Shown: positions 33,803-45,070, counted from the stretch's first letter. The stretch: 64,000 nucleotides of DNA from Symsagittifera roscoffensis (GCF_963678635.1 NC_087066.1:1-64000), one strand, 5' to 3'. Notes: generated from the letters alone by a model not told the origin. Program-made: numbers and translations.

Positions 33803-34384
33803 TTATTGTACCAGTTTTATTCCAATCTGTGGAAGGATGTTGCTGCCTATGATGTTTGCCTTTTGATTATCAACAATGAAGAATGGAGTGGCTCTGGTTT
33901 TCCATCCTCCTGATTGAAATCTTACAATCAGTTTTCCCTTTGGAACAATTGTTTCAACATTATAGCAGGCTAAATTCCTAGCAAAATCCTCCGGCGGAAT
34001 TTGTTTCATTATTGCGGATTTGTCCTTTTCTTGTAACTGCCGAGCGGTTTTTTTGTTTAGAAACGACATTGGGATTGGGCTCCCGGAGTCTGCGAATGCA
34101 AATAAATTTACTGTTTTTGTCTTTAGTTTTTTGATGTGTTCGTTTAAATTATCATCGGAAATATTCGTTGCGCCTTTTATTTCGAATGCTTCTGATATTG
34201 CCATCACTGAAAAATTATGTACTTTGAACTCCATTTTTTGACGTTAACTCAGCGAACGCGACTGGGTCGAGTTCTGTTTCTTGACTTTCTGATTCGTTTT
34301 CTTTTTGTTCAACGTCGTCGTCGCCATCTCCTAGATAGTTAACATTTCCTGAACGACCATTAGCAAAATGGCCGGGTTTGGCGC
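33803..34384 (-). pseudogene. Family A retropepsin-like protease, copy 1
   Basis: Minus-strand frame 34234-33803, 143 codons. Active-site triad in FADSGSPIPMSFLNKKTA, the ANIIGSNILPQIGIKL end equivalent to the ILG motif of retropepsins, and an upstream acidic segment (ETELDPVAFAELTSK, frameshifted at about 34240). The two proline-rich residues after DSGS are an insertion relative to other copies. It would cleave Gag-Pol. Confidence 0.75.
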
Positions 34385-35423
34385 ATTAAGAACAAATTTT
34401 ATCATTTGCCGGACGTGATTGTAGGTGGTTTTGTCCAAATTGGTTACCATATTTGTAACATTGCTTTAATGCGTTGGGAAATTGACTTCTTTGTTGACGT
34501 GATTGGCCTCTTCCATTTTGTGTACCTCTAGGATATCCGCGTCAAGGTAAGTTTCCACGGCCTCTTTGAGGTGTCTGATTGTTTGCGAAATTACCTCGTC
34601 CTCGTTGGTTGATATAGTGCACTGGTTCCTGTTTTGGTGATGATACTTGGTTTCCGAACGGATTTGTTTTCATAGTGCGGCTATGTTTGGTTCCCTTTTC
34701 TCTACGTTTTGCATACTCGTACGCATTTTGTGGTCTTCTTGTTTGTGCGAGTATTTCTTTGGCTATCTTTTCATTTAGCATATGAGCCGTAAACATATCT
34801 CGCACCCACTCATCCTCTCTGTCCCCGCAATCGGCTCTGGACGCCAACTCGACTAGATCAGCATGGAATTGTTCGAGGCTTTCAATCTTTTCCTTTTTTC
34901 TGCAAATAAAATTGTATCGTTCAAACGCGACAATCCTGGTTCTTACGAATATGTCTTCTAGAGTGGGGAATAGCTCTCTTGTTTTTACTGCGTTTAGGAC
35001 TAGGCCTGGTCGTTTTTGCTGCATTTGACGTTGTCCCTCGGCTCCCAGACAAAGAAAGATGTAACTTCTTACTTTCGCGTCTGCTTCATCCCATCCGAGC
35101 GAGTTAAAAAGAACTCCCTTCTCTCTGGCTTTCATCCCGTAGTTCTCCCAACCGGTTCTCTTTGTTTGGTTGCGCACCTCCCAGTTTTTCTTTTGAGCTT
35201 CTGTCTCTCCAGTTACTTCGATCTCGTAAATTGGTTCTGTGGGTTCAACGAGCACGGGTTTATTTCCTTGAAGGTTTCTTACCTCAATCCCGTCTTTAGT
35301 AAATACCGCAACCTCAAAAATCGCTGCCCACTTTGACCATTCCAGTGGTGGCTCGGCTGACGCTTTCTCGCAGAACGGGTTGATTTTCAATGGGTTTTTC
35401 GAAAACCCTGCTTGCTGCGCCAT
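34385..35423 (-). pseudogene. Family A gag, copy 1 (longest open gag)
   Basis: Gag from ATG 35423 on minus (MAQQAGFSKNP) is open for 293 codons to 34542. A frameshift then separates the rest of the nucleocapsid. In order: N-terminal domain (EWSKWAAIFEVAVFTKDG), capsid with VRSYIFLCLGAEGQRQ, FERYNFICRKKEKIESLEQF and a VRDMFTAHMLNE helix, then an RG-rich basic tail (INQRGRGNFANNQ, QRGRGNLP). The zinc knuckle follows near 34440-34340 but has lost Cys residues. The ATG overlaps the last base of the LTR. Confidence 0.8.
35408..35422 (-). other. Presumed primer-binding site of family A
   Basis: On minus TGGCGCAGCAAGCAG directly follows the LTR end ATGACA. TGG is the start expected for pairing with the CCA end of a tRNA. 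I could not match the rest to a specific tRNA by eye. It is also the start of the gag reading frame. Confidence 0.5.
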
Positions 35424-35651
35424 GTCATACCTCGGTGTATGAGCGTGACTATACTGAATCTGATTGATAAACCTAATCTCGATGCGCGATTGAGAAATCA
35501 ACTGTTGTTTACGAACATAAATTATTGTCTGGATCTTGCTCAAGGACTTAACTCGACATGCCGCCGTATCAAGTTCAATTGACCAAACAATATATAAATA
35601 TGTCAAATTAACAAGCAATCATAATGGTGTTTGAGTTTACCGATCGGTACC
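35423..35651 (-). repeat. Family A 5' LTR, U3 end truncated
   Basis: Ends ATGACA at 35423 against gag. Homology to the full LTR stops at about 35651 (GATCGGTACC) and continues as CTTTCAATCAA of the gene S fragment. Contains the TATATAAATA-type box. Confidence 0.75.
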
Positions 35652-36263
35652 TTTCAATCAAATTAAGAATTTTAAAGGACAAAAAACATGAAATTGCAAG
35701 CTTACTTTCGCCTTTTACAATTGGTGAACCCAGATTTCCATCTTCCTCGGATGTTGTAAAAACAGCAAGGGCTAGCTGCATAACCCAAGCTCTTATCATC
35801 TTTGCTTTTTAGAGTTTTAATTAAGTGTTCTTAATGATTAACAAGATTGAAAGCGGTAAATTTATACTTTTTTGCAAAAAAAAGGAATTACCCGCTTCAA
35901 ATTTAACCTCGGAAAAGCGAATTAACAGTAGATTTTTTTCACTAAAGAAGAATTCTCGAAAAATTTCAAAATCATTTCAAGTAACACAACAACAATTTTG
36001 AGGATTTACATTTTGCTGAAATTTCTTATAAACCCAAAATCAGCAGATCAGGGCTTCTTTATGATAAAAAATTGGTGCTGCGTGTAAAATTTTTGGATTG
36101 TTCGAACCTTTAAACTGGGTAGCTCGTCACAAAACTCATCATCTATCTTTCGATTTGATTGAATTGTTCAACGATCATAAGCATGGTCCCTTGCTAAATA
36201 GGCTGGCAAAAAACTACGCTTTGCACCTTGTTTTGCACATAATGCATAGCATAACACTTCAAA
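35652..36263 (+). pseudogene. Gene S exon fragment and following intergenic sequence
   Basis: 35660-35812 keeps the gene S frame (KHEIASLLSPFTIGEPRF... IFAF stop) without its start, fused to the LTR. 35813-36263 is the AT-rich intergenic repeat also at 7.43-7.96 kb. Nothing else seen. Confidence 0.4.
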
Positions 36264-37440
36264 TTAAGTGATGATTGTCCATATATTTGCTGTTAACTGG
36301 CATAAAAAACAACATCCAAAGAACTTGAAGTCCTCGGTGAAATTAGCTAAAAACTGATGTTGCAATTCGAGCCTTCTGTTCATATTCTTTCTCTGTTTGA
36401 GTTGCCATCGACAAGAGAGATAACGCCAGCTCGTTCCGTGCATGTAATTGTGGCTGAGATATCGAAGTGGCGCTGGGTAACTGAGAAATGAGAGGCGACT
36501 TCTCCTGCTGAAAGCCCTGTAGCAACTGACTGCCCAGTTTTGCCCGTCTGTATCCAAATGGTCTCTCTGGGTAGGGTGCCCCATGGCCTTCTGGCTTCCA
36601 GAAGTAGGAACTCATGGTGATCGAGTGCTGTCTCTTCTCCTGCATGTCTCGCTCTCTCTGCCGGTAATGGTTCGAGTCTCTTTCCTCCACCTGACTGGTC
36701 AAATAGTCATGGTATTTTTTGGCCTCCAGTGGGTTTGGGTGTCTCACATCCAGCTAGTGTCGTGAAATGTCCGACAGATTCCTAGGATCCGCAATGACTT
36801 CTCCGCTGGCGCTTCTCTTCGGGTAGCCGGATGCGTCCAGCTGTCTTATTTTCTCGGCCAAGTCCAGAGCTGACTCACGTTTCTGTTGATGCTGTATCTG
36901 CTGCTTCTGTCTCTCGTGAGCTACCATATTAGCTTTTAAATCTTGCAAGTAGTTTCTCTTGTTCGCCTCAAGTCGACTGTCTCTGTTCTCCTCCCAGTCC
37001 AGATTGTAGAAATCAGTCTTGAATTTGCCGGCTACTTTGGCATTCACTTCCCCTGTTCCCTGGTACAGAGGCGCTCCTGCTCCTGGCCTTCCCCATGGAC
37101 TGAACAATTCACTGGTCTGGCGCTGTCTCGGAGTTCGTTTAGTGTCCTGTAGAAACTGGTTTTCTTCTTTCCTGTCTCTCATTTCGTCCTTCACTTCTGC
37201 CCCGATTGGCAGCAAGCCCAGTCGTGGATCTTCGGTGCCATACTGGCGGTGCTTCTCTGTGCCCTCCGGAATGCGCCACTTGTCCCCTGGCCTAGTGTAG
37301 GACTGCAAGTCAAAGTGTCTCAGCACTGATCTGTCCGTAGACACTGGGTCTGTCTTCCGGCATCCCTGGTGCAGGTCCACTCCAGTGTACGTGTCCAGTC
37401 CTCGCATGGAGTGCGGAGCTCCAGCCCAGTCTGTCCGAAG
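36264..37440 (-). pseudogene. CSPP1-like coiled-coil gene, longest fragment
   Basis: Minus-strand coding sequence from the junction at 37440 down to the stop at 36343, interrupted by a single AAG-to-TAG change near 36754 (other copies read SRHKLDVRH). In order: RGLDTYTGVDLHQ; GLLPIGAEVKDEMRDRKEE with LQDTK; FSPWGRPGAGAPLYQGTG; a basic coiled-coil stretch (RDSRLEANKRNYLQDLKAN, RQKQQIQHQQKR); AEKIRQLDASGYP; RQRERDMQEK; HGAPYPERPFGY. The pairing of a (L)GLPIG-type repeat with a PWGxxGxGAP motif is characteristic of CSPP1 and related centrosome/cilia proteins. I place it there with moderate confidence. No introns over ~1.1 kb. It is broken at 37440 by family A linker. Confidence 0.55.
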
Positions 37441-37800
37441 TAGTCATTAAATAACTTTAACGAATTTTGTTGAATTGTCAACAGAATTGATGCCAGTCAG
37501 CACTGACTGACTTTTGTGATGATTTGAATAGAACTGAATTCGAATCTTTGTTTGCAATTGACCGCTTGCGGAATTTTTGAAAAAGTGCTCATTCTAGTCA
37601 GTTTATGAAAAAGCAATTGTTGTCCTTTTGTTTTCCGCGCGCTTTTTGATCAACAGACGCGGTGCCAGATTCTGATTGGCTAACTCAATGAGAAATACGT
37701 TGTCAATCATTTCCAAAATATTTATGAAAGTACTATTTAATGCAACAACAAGTTCCTCATCGTACTGGCTTGGGGGTATTGTCAATCCAACTGGATTTTT
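37441..37800 (-). repeat. Single family A linker monomer, native position
   Basis: One partial linker monomer (PPSQYDEELVVALNSTF, ANQNLAPRLLIKKRAENK) directly between the RNase H end and the junction with the CSPP1-like fragment. This shows the single-copy linker from which the satellite grew. One 83-bp subrepeat only, with CAGTCAGCACTGACTGA. Confidence 0.8.
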
Positions 37801-39060
37801 GACATTTAGTCTATTAATCCCATTTTATTGCCTGCCAAATGTTTGATATCGAAGTGAAATGGGATTATTCGATCAATCCATCTGTTTGATCTACTCTGAC
37901 TGGTTTTTGATCCTTCTTTTGCGTTGAAAGCGCTGATTGAAGCTTGATGGTCTGTGATGACGGTGAAGTGTTTCCCATATAGATAGTATTTGTAGTGTTT
38001 GATTGCCCACACTACTCCGAGTTTTTCTAGCTCATTAACTGAATACTTTTCTTGAAAAGAATTCAGGACTCTTGATGCATAGGCTATTGCCACCCACCCT
38101 TCTGGTGAATTTGTTTAAGTGAAGCCCATAATCCTGATGTAGAGGCATCAGTTACTATACGCGTCTCCAGGTGTTGATCAAAATGTCTGTTTTGTGTTAA
38201 CTTAGCGACTAGTTTTTTAATGTTTTTAAATGATGTATGGTGTTCTGGTTTCCATTCAATTGTTTATTTTTACTGGGTTTTTCAATAGTTGCCTTAGTGC
38301 TGCAGTTGTTTGTGCTAAGTTTGGGATTTACCGAGTGAGATGATGTATAGAGCCATGAAACTTTTTAGTTGTTTAAATGTTTTTGGTGGCGAGTTTTTTT
38401 CAAATAATTCTGTTTTTTTTCTTATTAACTGTGTAGTACCCTCGCTATTTATTGTGTAACCTAGCCACTCAACTTGTTGTCTAGATAGGTATAGGTGTTT
38501 GAGCAATTTGTAAGTGTGAGAACGATGGCCTTTTGGAATTCAGCTGGCATATCCGTGAGGCCGTAAAACCCAGTTTGGAATTGATAGGTTCTTATGGCAT
38601 TGCCACCGATCAAATTGAAATTGCATTACAACAGTTGATTTTTACAACAGGATTCTTGAGTACGCGTAGCGCAAATCTAATGTTTAAAATAATGTTTGTT
38701 GACTGTTGTTTGATTTTAAACCTGTGCTATGTTGTCCAGTAGTAGTTCGATGTTAAGCATCTGATATTTGTTCTTGTGAACGAAATTTTTTTAAATCTTT
38801 TTCGAGTCTAATGCCAACTTCATTGTCTGGTCCTTTTTTACCGTAATTACGATTGGACTAATGATTGTATATCTGAAAATTTGTTCAGCTTTACCATATG
38901 TTTTTGATTTGATCAATGAGTTTGTTTAGTTCTTTTTCTACTCGTTCTTGTAGATGAACTGGGACACGACGTCCCTTTTGCTGTATTGGAGTAGATTCTT
39001 TAATGAATTGTGTTCGCATTACGTGGTTTTTTGACTTTCCACTTCGTGTGCATAATAACG
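37801..39060 (-). pseudogene. Family A RNase H and RT, copy 2
   Basis: RNase H at 38093-37806 is well kept (NELEKLGVVWAIKHYKYYLY, GKHFTVITDHQAS, FHFDIKHLAGNKMGLID). RT thumb at 38506-38315 (RQQVEWLGYTINSEGT, KTFKQLKSFMAL). The palm between 38500 and 38640 has lost ~65 codons, so YLDD is broken. The N-terminal block is at 39000-38840. Confidence 0.75.
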
Positions 39061-39718
39061 GAAAGTTAAATTTTACCCATTATTTGATTTCCGGGTTCGA
39101 CTGGTCTTGTTCTCGCATATTCAGCACGTCTCTTTGTCTCGGTTTTTATTGTACCAGTTTTATTCCAATCTGTGGAAAGATTTTGCTGCCTATGATGTTT
39201 GCCTTTTGATTATCAACAATGATGAATAGAGCGGCTCTGATTTTCCATCATCCTGATTGAATTCTTACAATCAGCCTTCCCTTTGGAACAATTGTTTCAA
39301 CATTATAGCAGGCTAAATTCCGAGCAAAATCCTCCGGCGGAATTTGTTTCGTTATTCCGGATTTGTCCTTTTCTTGTAACCGCCGAGCGGTTTTTTTGTT
39401 TAGAAATCACATTGGGCTCCCGGAGTCTGCGATTGCAAATAATTTTACTGTTTTTGTCTTTAGTTTTTGATGTGTCCGTTTAAATTATCATCGGACAAGT
39501 TTGTTGCGTTTTTTATTTCGAATGCTTCTGATATTGCCATCACTGAAAAATTATCTACTTTGTACTCATCCCAATCATTTTTTGACGTTAACTCAGCGAA
39601 CGCGACTGGGTCGAGTTCTGTTTCTTGACTTTCTGATTCGTTTTCTTTTTGTTCAACGTTGTCGTCGCCATCTCCTAGATAGTTAACATTTTCTGAACGA
39701 AACACTTTAGCAAAATGG
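39061..39718 (-). pseudogene. Family A protease, copy 2
   Basis: Minus-strand retropepsin remnant, 39705-39150. Upstream acidic segment VNYLGDGDDNVEQKENESES and ETELDPVAFAELTSKND, then a frameshift before the DSGSP active site near 39415, and the NIIGSKILPQIGIKL-like end near 39170. Closely related to 44050-44610. Confidence 0.7.
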
Positions 39719-40350
39719 CCTCATTTGGCGCATTTAGAACAAATTTTATCTTTTGCCGGACGTGATTGTAGGTGGTTTTGTCCAAATTGGTTACCATATT
39801 TGTAACATTGCATTAATGCGTTGGGAAATTGACTTCTTTGTTGACGAGATTGGCCTCTTCCATTTTGTGTACCTCGAGGATATCCGCGTCCCCGTAAGTT
39901 TCCACGGCCTCTTTGAGGTGTCTGATTGTTTGCGAACGAAATTATCTCGTCCTCGTTGGTTGATATAGTCCACTGGTTCCTGTTTTGGTGTTGATACTTG
40001 GTTTCCGAACGGATTTGTTTTCATAGTGCGGCTATGTTCGGTTCCCTTTTCTCTACGTATTGCATACCCGTACGCATCTTGTGGTCTTCTTCTTTGTGCG
40101 AGTATTTTTTTGGCTATATTTTCATTTAGTATATGAGCCGTAAACACATCTCGCACCCACTCATCCTCTCTGTCCCCGCAATCGGCTCTTGACGCCAACT
40201 CGACTAGATCAGCATGGAATTCTTCGAGGCTTTCAATCTTTTCCTTTTTTCTGCAAATAAAATTGTATCGTTCAATCACGACAATCCTGGTTGTTACGAA
40301 TATGTCTTCTAGAGTGGGGATTAGCTCTCTTGTTTTTACTGTGTTTAGGA
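39719..40350 (-). pseudogene. Family A gag C-terminal two thirds, copy 2
   Basis: From 40350 on minus, gag begins abruptly inside the capsid (TVKTRELIPTLEDIF), having lost its N-terminus and LTR by a join to the gene S fragment. It continues with RYNFICRKKEKIESLEEF, the helix VRDVFTAHILNE, an RG-containing basic tail and a CYKYGNQFG knuckle near 39800, then CAK-GHFAKV near 39730 with changes. Open for 198 codons (40387-39791) except at the tail. Confidence 0.75.
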
Positions 40351-41015
40351 TTAAGAGATTTAAAGGACGAAAATTATGAAATTGCAAGCTTACTTTCGCC
40401 TTTTACAATTAGTGAATCCACATTTCCATCTTCCTCGGATATTGTAAAAACTGCAAGGGCTATATGCATAACCCAAGCTCTTACCATCTTTGCTTTTTAG
40501 GGTTTTAATGAAGTGTTCTTAATGATTAACAAGAATGAAAGCGGTAACTTTGTACTTTTTTGCAAAAAAATGGAATTAGCCGTTTCAAATTTGACCTCGG
40601 AAAAGCGAATTAACAGTAGACTTTTTTCAAAAAAGAAGAATCTCTCAAAAAATTTCAAAATCATTACAAGTAACACAACAACAATTTTGAGGATGTACAT
40701 CTTGCTGAAAAGTCTTATAAACCCAAAATCAGCAGATCAGGGCTTCTTTCTGATAAAATTTTGCTGCGTGTAAAATTTTTGGATTGTACGAACCTTTAAA
40801 CTGGGTAGCTAGTCACAAAACTCATCATCTATCTTTCGATTTGATTGAATTGTTCAACGATCATAAGCATGGTCCCTTGCTAAATAGTCTAGCAAAAAAC
40901 TACGCTTTGCACCTAATGCATAGCATAACAATTCAAAATAAGTGATGATTGTCCATATATTTGCTGTTAACTGGCATAAAAATAACCTCCAAAGAACTTG
41001 AAATCCTCGGCGAAA
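40351..41015 (+). pseudogene. Gene S exon fragment and intergenic repeat, copy 4
   Basis: 40366-40500 keeps the gene S frame end (LLSPFTISESTFPSSS... IFAF stop). 40501-41015 is the same AT-rich intergenic sequence as elsewhere. The fusion point to gag differs from the LTR fusions, so this junction arose separately. Confidence 0.4.
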
Positions 41016-41556
41016 TTAGCTAAAAACTGATGTTGCAAATGGAGCTTTCAGTTCATATTGTTTCTCTCTTTGAGTTACCATCGACAAGAGAGATAAGGCC
41101 GGCTCGTTCCGTGCATGAAATTGTGGCTGAGATATCGAAGTGGCGCAGGGTAACTGAGAAATGAGAGGCGACTTCTCCTGCTGAAAGCCCTGTAGCAACT
41201 GACTGCCCAGTTTTGCCCGTCTGTGTCCAAATGGTCTCTCTGGGTAGGGTGCCCCATGGCCATCTGGCTTCCAGAAGTAGGAGCTCATGCTGATCGAGTG
41301 CTGTCTCTTCTCCTGCATGTCTCGCTCTCTCTGCCGGTAATCGATCGAGTCTCTCCACTCCTACTGACTGGTCAAATAGTCATGGTATCTTTTGGCCTCC
41401 AGTGGGTTCGGGTGTCTCACATCCAGCTTGTGTCGTAAAATGTCCGACAGATTCCTAGGATCCGCAATGACTTCTCCGCTGGCGCTTCTCATTGGGTAGC
41501 CAGATGCGTCCAGCTGTCTTATTTTCTCGGCCAAGTCCAGAATTGATTCAGGATGC
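41016..41556 (-). pseudogene. CSPP1-like gene, 3' fragment, copy 3
   Basis: Minus-strand fragment ending in TSVFS at 41016. A local change near 41357 shifts the frame between the HDYLTSQ and RQRERDMQEK parts. It starts at the GAGCTGATTCAGG-type junction near 41545, as at 8485 and 47890. Otherwise as for the long copy. Confidence 0.5.
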
Positions 41557-42329
41557 CTTGATTGACAAGTTTGCTCAGCTTCAAACTTGTGAAGCAACAA
41601 CGTTGGGAAAAAATTTTGAGTGATTCTTAAAAAGCAAACTGTATTCCACTCGATGTCTTTTTTCTGCGTTGATGCGGTTTTTGTTTTTCGATAGGCTGGA
41701 GCTTGAGGAAACGAGCTCATTACTAGGCCAAACATTGCACTGGATGAGACACAATTTGGTTGCTGTAGGTCACTGGAATCAAGAAACAACCTTTAAACAT
41801 GCCTCATCCAGTTTCTCTCTGTGCGCGGGTAGTTCGGGTGCAGAGTCAGTCTCTCGGGGGACTGCCGTGGGGTATGAGCTGTCCCTTCTCGTACATGAGG
41901 TAGCTTTCGAACCTGTCCTGCACTGTCTGCTGTTACAGCTCCTACTCCTTCTGAGAGAGAGTGTTGGAAGTAATCTGCAGCTGAGCAGTCGATTGACTCT
42001 CCCTCTCCACTCACTTTAGCGATTCCTCAAGAGAGATTTTTTCGACATTCTTCTGCAGAGTCTTCGAATACTCTGCCAAACACCTTTATCTTGAATTTAA
42101 TTTCGATTATCCGCCCAGCGAGATAGCTCTAGGGATAGCAATCTTAGATCCTCTATTTCCGATATTTAGACTTAGCTCTTTAAATCCCTCACCTCAAAGG
42201 CATGCGCAGCCGAAAAAAAAACACATCTAAAAGAAGTTGAAAAAGAAGTACAATTAATTGACAACATTGAGGATGCCTTGACTGACAAGTTTGCTCAGCT
42301 TCGCAACAATTTCATGTGTTTGGAGCACA
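41557..42329. pseudogene. Gene Q fragment, CSPP1-like exon fragment and gene Q repeat
   Basis: Colinear with 8490-9274. Plus-strand gene Q/P leader piece to 41815 including the ACTGGATGAG/CTCATCCAGT inverted repeat, then the minus-strand coiled-coil exon (42090-41805, ending RTERNWMRH), then a plus-strand gene Q frame at 42200-42348 (KKTHLKEVEKEVQLIDNIED). Confidence 0.4.
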
Positions 42330-43880
42330 ACGTAAAGAAAAACTTTTGAGTGATTCTCAAAAAGCAAACTGTATTCCTCTCGATGTCTTACTTTCTGCGT
42401 TTATGTGGTTTTTGTTTTCGATAGGCTGAAGTTTGAGGAAACTAGCTCATTACCAAGCCATACAGTGCACTGAATGAGACACAGTTTGGTTGCTGTAGGC
42501 ACTGAAATCAAGAGACAACCTTTAAACATGCTTCATTCAGTAGATAGACTTCACATTTGTTCCACAATTTGTCGGCACATCATTTATGTTGTGCATTCTG
42601 CAACCAGCGATTATAGATGAGTGTTCCGGAACCAGCAAACGTAAGTGGACTCAGTAAATGTAAGTGAAGTCTGCAAAAATTGTCTGATTCCGTTATCAAT
42701 GTGCAGATTCCGTTTTGCTGATTACAATTTCACTTGTTCACGACAGCGTATTTTTACCATTCACATCTACTTTTTTCTTTGTGGTTTCCATTAAATTTCT
42801 GGACTCCGGAAAATTTGTTGCCGACTTAAATTTTTTTCAGAAACTTCAAGCGATACAGAGTTTGTAAGTGTTTGTTCGTGGAGTACAATACAGCAAAGGA
42901 GAACAACGAAAAATAGAAATGTTGCGGATTCTGCTTGCCTTTCACAAAACACTGAGTTTGTTCTCATAAGGTTAAGATACTTTAGGGTGTTTCATTCTGT
43001 AGCATTTTTGAACGTATACCCCGGATCTACCCATAAGTGTGGAATCAATCTGAGACGCACGTTTCACCGAATCAAGTAGGAAACTTTAAGATGATATTCT
43101 TATAGACTGAACAGCGAACTTTTCTCCATTTTTTGCTGCGCTGTACAATAATGACACATAGTATAAGGTCTTTAACCGCTAATTGGAAACTCGAGGACAT
43201 TGAAAACGAAAACAGTTGAGTCAAATTTGAAGTCTATGCCGTACTTTAAGTCAAAAATAAGCGACAAAAAAAGCTTCACAGGCCATCCGAATAGCAGCGT
43301 TATGAACATTTTTTGATACCGAGTTTATGTAAAAGAAACTCCCACAAAATTCAAATAAAACCTTCAAAATACCTCAAAATCAAGCTTTGCAGAGTAGTTT
43401 TTTTTGAAAAAGGACATTTTCCAAGAGACACTAGAAAATTTAAGAAATGGAAGTTTCCTTATTTTCTTTTTTCCACATTTCTACAAAAAAGTATAAGAAA
43501 TTATGCAGAGACAAATTCTGTTACACAATCTTTCAGCTGATCGTTGAGTCAAATCAGAATTGGCTGGGCAATAGTTGAAAATAAAAATTCCAAAAAACTT
43601 TCAAAATCTCAAACTTTTGATTTTAAGAACGTTCATAGCAGTTTGTCTACAAAAATTAGGGATTCCTTTTGATTTTAAGAACGTTCATAGCCGTTTTTCT
43701 ACAAAAATTAGGGATTCTGCAAGGAAAATAGCTATATTTTTTGAATCCCAGTTGTTTTTTATTGAGTCTGAAGCCGCGAAACCACCAGTCTTGTTAATAT
43801 ATATAACTGTCAGTTTTGGTAGGGTAGATTTCCAGAAAAGTGAATAAAATTGTAAAAAGTGCGGAAATCTCTGTGATTTT
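42330..43880 (+). pseudogene. Gene P, copy 3, truncated
   Basis: Exon 1 42617-42659 (donor T|GTAAGT), exon 2 42841-42863 (acceptor TTTTTTTCAG, donor GTAAGT), exon 3 43106-43215 (acceptor TTATAG, donor mutated to TTGAGT). Joining exons 1 and 2 would create TAA because the last base of exon 1 is T instead of G. Intron 3 is cut at about 43880 by family A RT sequence, so exons 4 and 5 are missing. Confidence 0.6.
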
Positions 43881-44049
43881 TTTTTGACAAAGCATTACGT
43901 GGCATTAAGAATTGTGTTCGCATTACGTGGTTTTTTGACTTTCCAATTCGTGTGCATAATAACGGAAAGTTAAATTTTACCCATTATTTGATTTCCGGGT
44001 TCGACTGGTCTTGTTCTCGCATATTCAGCACGTCTCTTTGTCTCGGTTT
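43881..44049 (-). pseudogene. Family A RT N-terminal scrap
   Basis: Minus-strand homologue of 39000-39150, between protease and RT, truncated at the junction with gene P near 43900. Too short to code a domain. Confidence 0.5.
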
Positions 44050-44619
44050 TTATTGTACCAGTTTTATTCCAATCTGTGGAAGGATTTTGCTGCTTATGAT
44101 GTTTGCCTTTTGATTATCAACAATGATGAATAGAGCGGCTCTGATTTTCCATCCTCCTGATTGAATTCTTACAATCAGCCTTCCCTTTGGAACAATTGTT
44201 TCAACATTATAGCAGGCTAAATTCCGAGCAAAATCCTCCGGCGGAATTTGTTTCGTTATTCCGGATTTGTCCTTTTCTTGTAACCGCCGAGCGGTTTTTT
44301 GTTTAGAATTCACATTGGGCTCCCGGAGTCTGCGATTGCAAATAAATTTACTGTATTTTTTTTTTAGTTTTTTGATGTGTCCGTTTAAATTATCATCGGA
44401 CAAGTTTGTTGCGTTTTTTATTTCGAATGCTTCTGATATTGCCATCACTGAAAAATTATCTACTTTGTACTCATCCCAACCATTTTTTGACGTTAACTCA
44501 GCAAACGCGACTGGGTCGAGTTCTGTTTCTTGACTTTCTGATTCGTTTTCTTTTTGTTCAACGTTGTCATCGCCATCTCCTAGATAGTTAACATTTCCTG
44601 AACGACACACTTTAGCAAA
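44050..44619 (-). pseudogene. Family A protease, copy 3
   Basis: Minus-strand frame 44610-44050 is open for 186 codons from the knuckle end (CRSGNVNYLGDGDDN) through ETELDPVAFAELTSKNGW to the ANIISSKILPQIGIKL end. The active-site segment has changed: where copy 1 reads DSGSP this frame reads LREPN after local frame changes, so it is inactive. One of two tandem protease/gag copies here. Confidence 0.7.
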
Positions 44620-45070
44620 ATGGCCTCGTTTGGCGCATTTAGAACAAATTTTATCTTTTGCCGGACGTGATTGTAGGTGTTTTTGTCCAAATTAGTTACC
44701 ATATTTGTAACATTGCTTTAATGCGTTGGGAAATTGACTTCTTTGTTGACGAGATTGGCCTCTTCCATTTTGTGTACCTCGAGGTTATCCGCGTCCCCAT
44801 AAGTTTCCACGGCCTCTTTGAGGTGTCTGATTGTTTGCAAAATTATCTCGTCCTCGTTGGTTGATATAGTCCATTGGTTCCTGTTTTGGTGTTGATACTT
44901 GGTTTCCGAACGGATTTGTTTTCATAGTGCGGCTATGTTCGGTTCCCTTTTCTCTACGTATTGCATACCCGTACGCATCTTGTGGTCTTCTTGTTTGTGC
45001 GAGTATTTCTTTGGCTATCTTTTCATTTAGTATATGAGCCGTAAACACAGCTCGCACCCACTCATCCTCT
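44620..45070 (-). pseudogene. Family A gag C-terminus, copy 3
   Basis: Zinc knuckle near 44720-44600 with an intact second knuckle CSKCAKRGHFAKVC; the first knuckle has CYKYGN followed by a stop. Basic RG-rich tail, then capsid end at 45057 (VFTAHILNEKIAKEI). It ends at 45070, where it joins a second protease/gag copy, so 44.05-45.07 and 45.07-46.45 are an incomplete tandem duplication. Confidence 0.75.

Larger units (their letters stand above)
20546..35651 (-). mobile_element. Family A LTR element with internal satellite expansion
   Basis: Colinear Ty3/Gypsy element on minus: truncated 5' LTR 35651-35423, gag 35423-34385, protease to 33803, RT to about 32770, RNase H to about 32345, satellite 32340-23060, integrase 23060-20797, 3' LTR 20781-20546. 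The order of domains is that of a normal Ty3/Gypsy pol. The only gross abnormality is ~9.3 kb of tandem linker between RNase H and integrase, plus the integrase core deletion. Stops and frameshifts throughout mean it is not autonomous. Confidence 0.75.
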
